DNA from: Candidatus Promineifilum breve
GTDB taxonomy: Bacteria > Chloroflexota > Anaerolineae > Promineifilales > Promineifilaceae
Direction: 5' to 3'
DNA: 64,000 nt
Assembly (NCBI RefSeq): GCF_900066015.1
Contig: NZ_LN890655.1
Span: 124,001-188,000, forward strand
Below the pieces are notes generated by a model. The model did not search any database, had not been told where the DNA came from, and saw only the letters and a program-made list of their open reading frames with translations. Within the stretch, counting starts at the first letter, position 1. Each line of letters opens with the position of its first letter. Position numbers and translations under genes: made by a program. Below are positions 15,698 to 24,061 of this stretch, one piece after another.

Positions 15698-17701
15698 CTA
15701 ATCGCCCGGCACGAAGTAGGCCAGTTCTTCCGCTTCTTCCGTGTCATCGGCCGCTTCGGCGGCCAGGGCCGCCGCGTCCTTGCGCCGGAACTGACTCATA
15801 TACAAATCGTAGTAAAACCCGCGCTCGGCCAACAAGCTCTGGTGCGTCCCTCGTTCGATGATCCGGCCGCCGTCCACGACCAGCACCTGGTCAGCGTGGC
15901 GAATGGTGCTGAGGCGGTGGGCAATGACGAAACTCGTCCGGCCGTCCAGCAGCTTTTCCAACGCCTTTTGAATCTGTTTCTCGGTGCGCGTGTCCACGCT
16001 GCTGGTGGCCTCGTCGAGGATCAGGATGCGCGGGTCGATGAGCGCCACCCGGGCAATCGACAGTAGTTGCCGCTGGCCCTGGCTCAGCCCCGCGCCGCGC
16101 TCGCCCAGGATGGTCTGGTAGCCGTCCTGGAGCCGGTTGATGAACTCGTCGGCATGGGCCAGTTGGGCGGCGGCCATGACTTCCTCGTCGGTCGCTTCCG
16201 GCCGGCCGTAGCGGATGTTGTTCATCACCGTGTCGCTGAACAGGAACGAGTCCTGCAAGACGATGCCGATTTGCCGCCGCAGGCTGGCCTGGGTCACGTC
16301 GCGCACGTCGATGCCGTCGATGGTCAGGCTGCCCGACGACACGTCCCAGAAACGGGGCAGTAGATTGATGATCGTTGTCTTGCCCGCGCCGGTGGGGCCG
16401 ACGATGGCGATCGATTGCCCCGGCTGGGCCTCGATATCGACGCCGCGCAAGACCGGCTCGCCGGGGTTATATTCGGCATGGACGTCCCGGTAGACCACGT
16501 GCCCTTGGATGGCCGGCATCTCGGCCGCGCCGGGCCGGTCGGTGATCTCCACCGTCTCGTCGAGCAGGCCGAAGATGCGCTCGGCCCCGGCCACGGCGCT
16601 CTGGATCGTCGCCCATTGGATGGCGATTTGCTGCACGGGCCGGTTGAACTGCTGTGTATAGCCGATGAACGTCGTGATCAGGCCGACCGAGATCGTCGTG
16701 CCCAGCAGCCCTTGCCCGTTGAGCATGAGCAAACCGCCGACGCCGGCCACAATCGCCAGACTGACGTAGGTCAACCCTTCCAGCATCGGCCCCAGCGCGC
16801 CGGTATAGGCCTGGGCGCGGATGTTGGCGTCCCGGTTGGCGGCGTTGCTCTCGCGGAACTGCTGGATGTTCTCCCCTTCGCGGCTGAACGCCTGCACCTC
16901 GCGCACGGCCGAGATGCTCTCCTGTAGATCGGCGTTGACGTTGCCGATCTGCTGGCGGGCCTTGCGGAACGCCTTGCGCGCCTGGTTGGAGAACCAGCGG
17001 GTGAGGATGACCATCAGCGGCAGGGTCAGCAGACTGATGAGGGCAAAGGGCGCGTTCTTCTGGAACATGACGACGACCACCCAGACGATCATCAGGCCGC
17101 CCTGCAGCACCGACACCAGGCCGAACCCGATCACCTGTTGCAGAGTATCCATGTCGTTGGTGAAGCGGCTCATCACGTCGCCCACTTCGTGCTTGGTGAA
17201 GTAGCCCAATGACAGGCGGTGGATGTGGCCGAACACCTCGGCTTGCAGATCGCGCAGGACGCGAAAGCCGGCCCAACTCATCAGGTAGAACATCAGGCCG
17301 CTAAAGATGGCGCTGCCGACGTAGAGGCCGACGATAAGCAGGATCAGCCCGCCGAAGCCGCGCACCAGCTCGTCGGTGGGGGCGTCGGCGGCCGTTGTCG
17401 TGTACCAGCAATTGCTGAACGCGCCGCTCCCGCCCGCGTCCCCGGCCAGCGACGCCAGAAACTCAGCCCCCGCGCCGGCCGTGGCCCGGATGCTGATCGG
17501 GCCAAGATAGCAGTCCACCGCCTGACCCGTCAGGTCGGGAATCAGGACTTGCATATAGGTTCCGGCGATCACCAGGAAGGCGACCAACAGGAGCACCCAG
17601 CTATAGTGGCGGAAGTAGTGCCACAACCGGCGCAAGGTTCCGCTGACGCTGCGGGCCTTGCTCGTCTCCATTCCCAGCGCTCGTGCATTTTCATTCATCA
17701 T
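15698..17701 (-). CDS. ABC exporter half-transporter, consensus-site subunit (TM288-like)
   Basis: Type IV ABC exporter half with an N-terminal six-helix membrane domain (about residues 35-350) and a C-terminal ATPase. Walker A is GPTGAGKTT, the signature loop is LSQGQRQ, Walker B is ILILDEATSSVD with the catalytic Glu, and the H-loop is IAHRLST. A large extracellular loop with Cys (residues 80-115) is inserted between TM1 and TM2. Together with the upstream gene, whose Walker B ends in Asp, this matches heterodimeric exporters such as Thermotoga TM287/TM288 and Bacillus BmrCD, which have one consensus and one degenerate ATP site. Regulated with the MarR gene at the head of the operon. Substrate: drugs or lipids (inference). 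Confidence 0.92.
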   Translation of the reverse strand: MMNENARALGMETSKARSVSGTLRRLWHYFRHYSWVLLLVAFLVIAGTYMQVLIPDLTGQAVDCYLGPISIRATAGAGAEFLASLAGDAGGSGAFSNCWYTTTAADAPTDELVRGFGGLILLIVGLYVGSAIFSGLMFYLMSWAGFRVLRDLQAEVFGHIHRLSLGYFTKHEVGDVMSRFTNDMDTLQQVIGFGLVSVLQGGLMIVWVVVVMFQKNAPFALISLLTLPLMVILTRWFSNQARKAFRKARQQIGNVNADLQESISAVREVQAFSREGENIQQFRESNAANRDANIRAQAYTGALGPMLEGLTYVSLAIVAGVGGLLMLNGQGLLGTTISVGLITTFIGYTQQFNRPVQQIAIQWATIQSAVAGAERIFGLLDETVEITDRPGAAEMPAIQGHVVYRDVHAEYNPGEPVLRGVDIEAQPGQSIAIVGPTGAGKTTIINLLPRFWDVSSGSLTIDGIDVRDVTQASLRRQIGIVLQDSFLFSDTVMNNIRYGRPEATDEEVMAAAQLAHADEFINRLQDGYQTILGERGAGLSQGQRQLLSIARVALIDPRILILDEATSSVDTRTEKQIQKALEKLLDGRTSFVIAHRLSTIRHADQVLVVDGGRIIERGTHQSLLAERGFYYDLYMSQFRRKDAAALAAEAADDTEEAEELAYFVPGD

Positions 17702-17791
17702 AATGGCTTACTCCACGCTGCCACTGAGACCGCCCTCAACCGGCCTGGGCCGTTTGTGGTGGCGCTCTCCTGGCGGCGATCTCTGGCCGCC

Positions 17792-19681
17792 TCAGGCCGG
17801 GGCTATATCTCCCGCCAATTGGGAGTGATAAATATCGGCGTAGATCGGGCTGTTGTCCATGAGTTCCTCATGCGTCCCACGGGCGACGATTTCACCCTTG
17901 TCCAGAATCAGGATGAGGTCGGCGTTGACGACGGTGCTGATGCGCTGGGCGATAACGAAACTGGTGCGCCCCTTCATCAGGCTGTCGAGCGCCTTTTGAA
18001 TCTCGTATTCGGTGTTCAGATCGACGCTGCTGGTGCTGTCATCCAGGATGAGGATGTGGGGATCCAGCAACAGCGCGCGGGCGATGGCGACGCGCTGCTT
18101 TTGCCCGCCGCTCAGCGTGGCCCCGCGCTCGCCAACCGGCGTATCGTAGCCTTGCGGGAAGCCTTCGATGAAGTCGTGGGCGGCGGCGGCCCGCGCGGCG
18201 GCCATGATGTCGGCATCGGAAGCATCGGGGCGGCCGTAGGCGATGTTCTCGCGGATCGTGCCGCTGAACAAGACCGTCTCTTGCAGGACGATGCCGATCC
18301 GCTGGCGCAGGCTCTCCAGCGTCACGTCGCGCACGTCGTGGCCGTCGATGAGCACCTGTCCCTCGCTCACGTCGTAGAAGCGCGGGATAAGATTGATGAT
18401 CGAGCTTTTGCCGCTGCCGGTGGCTCCCAACAGGGCCACGGTTTCGCCCGGATTGGCCCGCAGGTTGATGCTACTCAGCACCGGCTCGCTGCCGGCGAAG
18501 TAGCGGAAGGTGACATCCTTGAATTCCACCACGCCATCGATCTCGCCCAGATCAACCGCGCCGGGCTTGTTCTCCACGTCGTTCTTGGCATCCAGGATTT
18601 CGAAGATGCGGTCGGCGCTGGCCCCGGCCTGGGCCATGAGCGAGATGATGAAGCCCAGTTGCCCCATGGGCAGGAAGATGTAGACCAGATAGAGGCTGAA
18701 CTTCTGCCATTCACCCAGGGTCAACGTGCCGTCGATGATTTGCCGGCCACCGAAGTAGAGGATGGCCGCCTGCCCCAAATTGGCGATCAGGAAGATAAAC
18801 GGGAAGAGAAAGGAGAAGATGCGGTTGACCTTGACCCGCTGCTCGAGCAGGGAGTCGATGCTGTCGTGGAAGCGTTTCTCCTCGCGCGGTTCGCTGGTGA
18901 AGGCCTTGACGACCTTCAGACCGGCCAGGTTTTCCTGCAAAACGGTATTCACGCGGCCCAGACGCTTTTGCACCTCAACGAAGAGAGGTTGGGCGACGGC
19001 CCCGAAGACCATGAACACGATCAGCGCAATGGGCAGGATCGGCAGGACGACCAGGGTTAGCCGCACGTTGGTCAGCAGCAGGATGATCAGCGTCCCGGCG
19101 AGCAGGATGAACGCCTGCAAGGCCATCAGCAGACCCATGGCGATAAAGCTGCGCAGCCGCTCCACGTCATCCGTGGCGCGGATCATCAGTTGCCCGGTGC
19201 GGTTGCGGTCATGGTAGCTGAAGCTGAGACGTTGAATCTTGGTGAAGATATCGTTGCGCAAATCGAAGGCGATATTTTCCGACAGGGCCTGCGATAGAAA
19301 GTTCTGGCCGAAGGAAAACAGACCGCGAGCGATGGCAAAGAGAACGATAATCAGCCCGGCGGTTAGGATGGCCCGCGGCGCGCCGTCCAGTTCGGCCTGG
19401 GCGGCGGTCAGGTCAAGCCCCAATTGTTGGGCGGCGATGGCCTGCACGTTGGCCGGCAGGTTCAGGATGCCCTGATTGGTGGCCGCGGTGATGATCGTGT
19501 CGATAATCTGCTGCAACAATTGCGGCACGACCAACTGGGCGGCCGTGGCAATGATCAGAGCCACCGTCGCGCCGATGGTTAGGCGGGGATATTTAGCCAG
19601 ATAGCGCAAGGCCCGGCCCAGCGAATTCAACGACGGCCGGCCGGTTTTGGGCGCGCCGCGTGTTTTACCGACTGCTTGCAT
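17792..19681 (-). CDS. ABC exporter half-transporter, degenerate-site subunit (TM287-like)
   Basis: Second half of the heterodimeric exporter, 629 residues: six-helix membrane domain then ATPase with Walker A GATGSGKSS, signature LSGGQKQ and Walker B ILILDDSTSSVD. The usual catalytic Glu after Walker B is Asp here, and the switch His is replaced by Gln (IAQRIST), both hallmarks of the degenerate nucleotide site in heterodimeric exporters. The ATG at 19681 is chosen because GGAGG lies 5 nt upstream; it overlaps the end of the MarR gene by 17 bases, so translation is coupled. Confidence 0.92.
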   Translation of the reverse strand: MQAVGKTRGAPKTGRPSLNSLGRALRYLAKYPRLTIGATVALIIATAAQLVVPQLLQQIIDTIITAATNQGILNLPANVQAIAAQQLGLDLTAAQAELDGAPRAILTAGLIIVLFAIARGLFSFGQNFLSQALSENIAFDLRNDIFTKIQRLSFSYHDRNRTGQLMIRATDDVERLRSFIAMGLLMALQAFILLAGTLIILLLTNVRLTLVVLPILPIALIVFMVFGAVAQPLFVEVQKRLGRVNTVLQENLAGLKVVKAFTSEPREEKRFHDSIDSLLEQRVKVNRIFSFLFPFIFLIANLGQAAILYFGGRQIIDGTLTLGEWQKFSLYLVYIFLPMGQLGFIISLMAQAGASADRIFEILDAKNDVENKPGAVDLGEIDGVVEFKDVTFRYFAGSEPVLSSINLRANPGETVALLGATGSGKSSIINLIPRFYDVSEGQVLIDGHDVRDVTLESLRQRIGIVLQETVLFSGTIRENIAYGRPDASDADIMAAARAAAAHDFIEGFPQGYDTPVGERGATLSGGQKQRVAIARALLLDPHILILDDSTSSVDLNTEYEIQKALDSLMKGRTSFVIAQRISTVVNADLILILDKGEIVARGTHEELMDNSPIYADIYHSQLAGDIAPA

Positions 19682-20234
19682 GTGAACCTCCGTGGGAAAC
19701 CGTTCTCTCATCGCGAACCGATTGCGCGCACTGGTTTAGACGGCCCAATAAGCTGCCGAGCGTATCCAGTTCTTCGGAATTAAAGACGGCGAAGAGAGTG
19801 GCTACGAATTGCATGTGTTGGCGGGCGTGCTCGCGCACCTTGTGCCGCCCCGCTTCCGTCAGGCGAATATAAAAGCGCCGGCGGTCATCTTCATCCAGTT
19901 GTCGCTCAATCAACCCCTCTTCTTCCAGGCCGCGAATGAGGGCGCTGATCGTGTTGCGGCTTGTGCCCTGATTTTCGCTGATGGCCGAAGGGTTGATGCC
20001 CTGCGTATTGCCCCGCCATTCATTGAAAAGCAGCGTCATCAGCACGCGAAATTGAGCGTAGGACAGGCTGGACTCATCCAGGCTGCTCTCGCTCAGCCGG
20101 TAAAGCTGATGGGCCACTTTGCGTAGCTCATCCATCAGCCGGTGAACGCGCGGATCCCCTTCAGCGTACAGGGATTCGGCAAAGGTCACGAATTGATGTT
20201 GGGTATCGCCGTCAGGCGGGGGCGGGTGCAGCAT
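19665..20234 (-). CDS. MarR-family transcriptional regulator
   Basis: Dimeric winged-helix repressor, 189 residues. The central domain shows LSYAQFRVLMTLL (helix 1), INPSAISENQGTSRNTISALIRGLEEEGLIERQLDEDDRRRFYIRLTEAGR (recognition helix and wing with the DxDRR motif of MarR). It is the first gene of an operon with the two ABC exporter genes. A near-perfect palindrome spans its predicted transcription start, so it likely represses itself and the exporter until a ligand, perhaps an exported compound, binds. Confidence 0.92.
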   Translation of the reverse strand: MLHPPPPDGDTQHQFVTFAESLYAEGDPRVHRLMDELRKVAHQLYRLSESSLDESSLSYAQFRVLMTLLFNEWRGNTQGINPSAISENQGTSRNTISALIRGLEEEGLIERQLDEDDRRRFYIRLTEAGRHKVREHARQHMQFVATLFAVFNSEELDTLGSLLGRLNQCAQSVRDERTVSHGGSHASSR

Positions 20235-20243
20235 GTGATAGTC

Positions 20244-20298
20244 CTACAGTAGCGAAATATGCTATGTAGAATTATACGTGACCGAACTATTCTGTCAA
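20244..20298 (-). promoter_or_regulatory. Consensus sigma-70 promoter with MarR operator
   Basis: Reading on the minus strand, -35 TTGACA (20298-20293), a 16-bp spacer and -10 TATAAT (20276-20271) both match the consensus exactly. Immediately downstream, an inverted repeat CTACAGTAGC ... GCTATGTAG (20244-20269; arms CTACATAGC-like with one extra base) covers the expected start site near 20264. This is the arrangement of an autorepressed MarR operon. Confidence 0.8.
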
Positions 20299-20333
20299 GG
20301 GAAATGACCCGCTTTCCCCGAGAGGTCAGAGCC

Positions 20334-20366
20334 ATAACGGGCGCGACCGGCTGGCGCGCCCGTTAT
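20334..20366 (-). terminator. Hairpin terminator-like element after the lipoprotein gene
   Basis: Perfect 12-bp arms ATAACGGGCGCG and CGCGCCCGTTAT with a 9-nt loop lie between the lipoprotein stop (20384) and the MarR promoter on the same strand. There is no T-tract, so it may be a Rho-independent-like or processing hairpin. Confidence 0.55.
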
Positions 20367-20383
20367 CCGTAGCGTGGGGCTGT

Positions 20384-21013
20384 TTACTCGCTGTGAAGGA
20401 GCGTGAGGTCGGTTGAGTTGACGGTAATCGTCGCCCCGGCATCTTCTTCCTGGCGCACGGTGGCCTGGAGCAGCACGCCGCGCTGGAATTCGTGCAGCGC
20501 CGGTTGGGTGCCGTCGTCATAGAAAATTTCCTTAACGTGTTGCGAGCGGATGCGGAAGCGCGTGCCCGAAGGGGCCAGCACGACGAACTCCGGGGTTTCC
20601 TGGGGGGTCAGATTGGCGTTTACGATCTCGCCGCGCACGATAAAATCGACGCCGGGAACGACCGCCGCGGGATTAATCTCCAGACCGGTATCGGGATCGG
20701 TGCCGCTGGCCGGCCGCCCGGCGATGAGATCACCACCGGCCGCCTCGCCTTCGACCGGCGCTTCCTCGGCCGCGCCCTCTGCCGCCGCCGCTTCTTCGGC
20801 CGGTGGTTCGGCCTCGGCGGCGGTCTCTTCCGTGGCTGCGGTCTCTTCCGCCGGCTCGGCCGCCTCGTCGGCGGCGGGTTCGGCGGCCGTGGTGTCGGTC
20901 GTTGTCTCATCCACCGCCGGCTCGACCGTCGTTTCCGTGCCGCCGCCGCCACAGGCGACCAGGCCGCCGGAAAGGGCTAAGATCAGGAAGATCATCCATG
21001 CCAATCGCTTCAT
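20384..21013 (-). CDS. Lipoprotein with acidic Ala/Glu/Thr-rich linker, function unknown
   Basis: Exported lipoprotein of 209 residues. The signal ends in a lipobox-like GLVAC (Cys about residue 21) followed by four glycines. A low-complexity linker of Glu, Ala and Thr runs to about residue 95, then a small folded domain of about 110 residues (LEINPAAVVPGVDFIVRGEIVNANLTPQ ... ITVNSTDLTLLHSE) that looks like an OB or beta-barrel domain; I do not recognise it. The ATG at 21013 is supported by GAGGAG 7 nt upstream. It is not evidently linked to its neighbours. Confidence 0.72.
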   Translation of the reverse strand: MKRLAWMIFLILALSGGLVACGGGGTETTVEPAVDETTTDTTAAEPAADEAAEPAEETAATEETAAEAEPPAEEAAAAEGAAEEAPVEGEAAGGDLIAGRPASGTDPDTGLEINPAAVVPGVDFIVRGEIVNANLTPQETPEFVVLAPSGTRFRIRSQHVKEIFYDDGTQPALHEFQRGVLLQATVRQEEDAGATITVNSTDLTLLHSE

Positions 21014-21294
21014 TCTCTTTCTCCTCAAACTAATCTGACGCGGGGTGTCCGGCTGCCCTAGCGCTCAACCGGCCGTTAAGTGGCCTATAGTATGCAAATG
21101 ATCGGGGGAAATGACAAATCCCGGACAGGGCCGGTCGTTGGTTGCCCATCGGTCAATCGCCGCCTGAGCGCCGCTTTACAGCGGCCATGATTCTGGTAGA
21201 ATCGTTGATTGAGGTCGATAAACGCCTCAGAAGCCGCCAATCGCAGAAGTGAAAGCGGCTCCCTGACTCCCTCGCCAACAGGTTATTAACCACC

Positions 21295-22056
21295 ATGACT
21301 TCGTCCGTCAATCGTCCCTTGGAACCGCAACAACGCGCCATCATCGTCGGCGCATCTTCCGGCCTGGGCGCCGCGCTAGTGCGTCGTCTGGCCGCGCAAG
21401 GCTACCGCGTGGCCGCCGTGGCCCGCCGCGAGGCCGAACTGGCCGCCTTGCGCGAGAGTGTGGGCCGCGGTCTGGTCTGCCCCTATGTCCACGACGTGAC
21501 CGAATATGAGCAAGTGCCGCTGCTGTTCGATCAAATCGTGCGCGACCTGGGCGGGCTGGATTTGATCATCTACGTCGCCGCCGTCCAGCCGCCGGTCGCG
21601 CCCACCGAATATGACTTCGCCAAAGACAGGGCCATGCTGGAGACGAACCTGCTGGGCGCGGTGGCCTGGCTCAATCAGGCAGCGACGCGCTTTGAGCGCA
21701 GCCGCCGCGGCCACATCGTCGGCATCAGTTCCATCGCCGGCGAGCGCGGCCGCGTGGGCAGCCCGGTCTATAACACCAGCAAAGCCGGACTGAACACCTA
21801 TCTGGAGGCATTGCGCAACCGCCTCTCGCGCCACGGCGTGACGGTCACGACCATCAAGCCGGGCTTCATCGACACCGAACTATTAAAGAACGCGCCCAAG
21901 ACATTTTGGGTCATCTCGCCCGACACGGCGGCGGCGCAAACGCTGGACGCCATTGCCCACCGCCGCCAGGTGGCCTTTGTTCCGCCGCGCTGGCAATTCG
22001 TGGGCCTTGTCGTGCGGGCCATGCCGTCGGCCATCTTCCGGCGGCTTAACTTCTGA
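21295..22056 (+). CDS. Short-chain dehydrogenase/reductase (possible DprE2-like partner)
   Basis: NAD(P)-dependent oxidoreductase of the classical SDR family, 253 residues. It shows the cofactor motif GASSGLGAALV (residues about 18-28), the catalytic Ser in SSIAGERG and the YNTSK active site (YxxxK), then VTTIKPGFIDTEL. It lies 14 bases before a DprE1-like FAD oxidase. In actinobacteria DprE1 and the SDR DprE2 together epimerise decaprenylphosphoryl ribose to arabinose, and both length and pairing suit that model, but this SDR could serve another ketone. A single operon is likely. Confidence 0.85.
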   Translation: MTSSVNRPLEPQQRAIIVGASSGLGAALVRRLAAQGYRVAAVARREAELAALRESVGRGLVCPYVHDVTEYEQVPLLFDQIVRDLGGLDLIIYVAAVQPPVAPTEYDFAKDRAMLETNLLGAVAWLNQAATRFERSRRGHIVGISSIAGERGRVGSPVYNTSKAGLNTYLEALRNRLSRHGVTVTTIKPGFIDTELLKNAPKTFWVISPDTAAAQTLDAIAHRRQVAFVPPRWQFVGLVVRAMPSAIFRRLNF

Positions 22057-22070
22057 TATGGGATAACGGC

Positions 22071-23543
22071 ATGAGTGATGTAAAAGTACCCCCAACGGCG
22101 CGCGGCGCGCGGGAAAAGTCCAAGGTGACGCCCCCCGTATTGCCGGCCGAACATCTGGAGCGCGTCATGGCCTGGGGCGGGGCCACGGCGGGGATGAGCT
22201 ACGTCTATCGCCCCAGCACGGCCGCGGCGCTCCATGAAACGCTGACGCTGGCCCAGCGCAGCGGCCGGACGGTCGGCCTGCGCGGCGGCGGCAACAGCTA
22301 CGGCGACGCGGCAATGAACAGCGAGAACGTCGTCGTCGATCTGCGGCGCATGAACCGCATCCTCGAATGGGATGCCACGACCGGCCGGATCCGCCTGGAG
22401 CCGGGCGTCACATTGGCCCAACTGTGGCAATACGTGCTGGAAGACGGCTGGTGGCCGCCGGTCGCCACCGGCACCAGCCTGACGACGATGGGCGGCTCGG
22501 CGGCCATGAACGTCCACGGCAAGAACGCCTTTCGTGTCGGGCCAATCGGCGATCACATCCTCGAATTCGATCTCATGCTCGCTTCGGGCGAGACGATCAC
22601 CTGTAGCCGGCAGGAGAATAGCGACGTCTTCCATGCCGCCATCGGCGGCTTCGGCATGTTGGGCATCTTCACGAGCCTGACCATCCAGATGAAGCACATC
22701 TACTCCGGCCTGCTGGACGTGGAGACGACCACCCAGGACGATTTGGCGGGCATGTTCGCCTATTTCGACGACCACGTCGCCACCTCCGATTACACCGTGG
22801 GCTGGATCGATTCGCTGGCCGCCGGCAAGCACACCGGCCGGGGCGACGTGCATCGGGCCAACTACCTGGCCCCGGGCCTCGACCCCAACCCGTCGCAGAG
22901 CTTGCGGCTGGAAAATCAGCACATCGGGCCGAATCTGTTCGGCATCATGCCGCGCTCCATCATGTGGCTCTTCATGCGGCCGATGATGACCGACGCCGGT
23001 CTGTCGCTGGTGAACTTCGGCAAATTCCTGGCCGGTCGGGTGGGCGGCGTCAAGCGCTATCGCCAGCCGCACGCCCAATTCCACTTCCTGCTCGACTACA
23101 TCCCGGATTTCAAGAAAGCCTACGGGCCGGGCGGGCTGATCCAGTACCAGCCGTTCATCCCCCAGGCCACGGCCCACGACGCCTTCGCCGAACTTCTGAC
23201 CCTCTGCCAGCGGCGCGGGCTGCCCAATTACCTGACCGTCCTGAAGCGCCACCGCCCCGATGACTTTCTGATGAGCTACAGCGTGGATGGCTTCTCGCTG
23301 GCGATGGACTTCCGCGTGACGACCGAAAACCGGCAGCGCATCGTCTGGCTGGCGCGGGAGATGGATGAGATCGTCCTGCGCGCCGGCGGCCGATTCTACT
23401 TCGCCAAGGACAGCACGTTGCGGCCGGAGACGGCCCTGGCCTATCTGGGCGCCGAGCGGATCGAAACATTTCGCGCCCTCAAGCGGCGCTGCGACCCCGG
23501 TGGCTTGTTGGAAACGGATCTGTGGCGGCGCGTCTTCGGTTGA
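22071..23543 (+). CDS. FAD-linked oxidase resembling DprE1
   Basis: Vanillyl-alcohol-oxidase-type flavoprotein of 490 residues. The FAD-binding domain has GLRGGGNSYGDAAMN, the substrate/FAD loop TTMGGSAAMNVHGKNAFRVG and IGGFGMLGIFTSLTIQM; the cap domain has YGPGGLIQYQPFIPQ, VLKRHRPDD and RFYFAKDSTLRPE. These match decaprenylphosphoryl-D-ribose 2'-oxidase in order and spacing (for example SYGDN, DIHGKNHHSAGSFG, FLQYQFVIP and AKDSR of the mycobacterial enzyme), although a Gly-Asn-Ala replaces part of the mycobacterial active-site loop. Likely role: oxidising C2 or another hydroxyl of a lipid-linked sugar, with the adjacent SDR reducing it. Alternative: related FAD/FMN sugar-lactone or xylitol oxidase. 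Confidence 0.82.
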   Translation: MSDVKVPPTARGAREKSKVTPPVLPAEHLERVMAWGGATAGMSYVYRPSTAAALHETLTLAQRSGRTVGLRGGGNSYGDAAMNSENVVVDLRRMNRILEWDATTGRIRLEPGVTLAQLWQYVLEDGWWPPVATGTSLTTMGGSAAMNVHGKNAFRVGPIGDHILEFDLMLASGETITCSRQENSDVFHAAIGGFGMLGIFTSLTIQMKHIYSGLLDVETTTQDDLAGMFAYFDDHVATSDYTVGWIDSLAAGKHTGRGDVHRANYLAPGLDPNPSQSLRLENQHIGPNLFGIMPRSIMWLFMRPMMTDAGLSLVNFGKFLAGRVGGVKRYRQPHAQFHFLLDYIPDFKKAYGPGGLIQYQPFIPQATAHDAFAELLTLCQRRGLPNYLTVLKRHRPDDFLMSYSVDGFSLAMDFRVTTENRQRIVWLAREMDEIVLRAGGRFYFAKDSTLRPETALAYLGAERIETFRALKRRCDPGGLLETDLWRRVFG

Positions 23544-23564
23544 CGCGGGCGCGGACCGGCCGGC

Positions 23565-23981
23565 TCACTCGGTCGTGTCCGCTGCGTCGTTATGGCGGCG
23601 GCGGGCCGCCAACCCACGGGCGATGACCGCGGCGTCCTCGTAGCGGCTAAAGAAGTTGTGCTCTCCGGTCAGCGTCGCCAGACGAAGATAGAGGGGGCGG
23701 CCGTCGTCGGCCTCATAGGCGATGGTGATGGTGCGCCCCGTCAGCCCGCGCACCATGTCCCAATAGTCGCCCTCCAGCGCGTCCAGTGCTTTGACCTGTC
23801 CCTCGGCATCGTCCTCGCGCCCGGCCAGCAGCCGGCTCAGGCGGATGATGTACTTATCGGCCCCCGGCACCAGCTCCACCACGTCGGCCTGAAAGATCGC
23901 CCGCAGATAGTCGCCGGGCGGCAGCCGCCAGGCAAATTGCAGCGCGAAGGATTGGCCGGGCTGGTAGTGCGCTTCGGGCAT
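23565..23981 (-). CDS. Hypothetical protein, 138 residues
   Basis: Unrecognised small soluble protein. It begins MPEAHYQPGQSFALQF and contains ADKYIIRLSRLLAGREDD and YWDMVRGLTGRTITIAYEADDGRPLYLRLATL, a mix of beta strands and helices without known motifs; no signal peptide or membrane segment. AGGAG lies about 10 nt upstream of the ATG. It is preceded by a perfect 32-bp palindrome that should terminate the upstream ATPase transcript, leaving its own promoter unclear. Coding use is consistent with neighbours, and the opposite strand offers no better candidate. Confidence 0.6.
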   Translation of the reverse strand: MPEAHYQPGQSFALQFAWRLPPGDYLRAIFQADVVELVPGADKYIIRLSRLLAGREDDAEGQVKALDALEGDYWDMVRGLTGRTITIAYEADDGRPLYLRLATLTGEHNFFSRYEDAAVIARGLAARRRHNDAADTTE

Positions 23982-24000
23982 GGCGGGGTTGCTCCTAATA

Positions 24001-24032
24001 AAATGGGGGTCGCCGGCCGGCGACCCCCATTT
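24001..24032. terminator. Perfect 32-bp palindrome between the ATPase and hypothetical gene
   Basis: Arms AAATGGGGGTCGCCGG and its exact complement are joined with no loop, followed on the minus strand by ATTTTATT-like T-rich bases and then the next gene's ribosome site. It probably terminates the UgpC-type transcript; its proximity to the downstream start suggests attenuation. Confidence 0.72.
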
Positions 24033-24061
24033 ATCGATTCATAACGATTGGCGCGTCGCGA

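Noticed and set aside
17219-19060. 613-codon plus-strand frame
   Set aside because: Antisense to the two ABC exporter genes, which have full motifs.
15698-19681. Type I secretion (toxin) ABC pair
   Set aside because: No peptidase C39 domain and no membrane-fusion or outer-membrane partner; heterodimeric drug/lipid exporter fits better.
21798-23252. 484-codon minus-strand frame
   Set aside because: Antisense to the SDR and DprE1-like genes; no motif.
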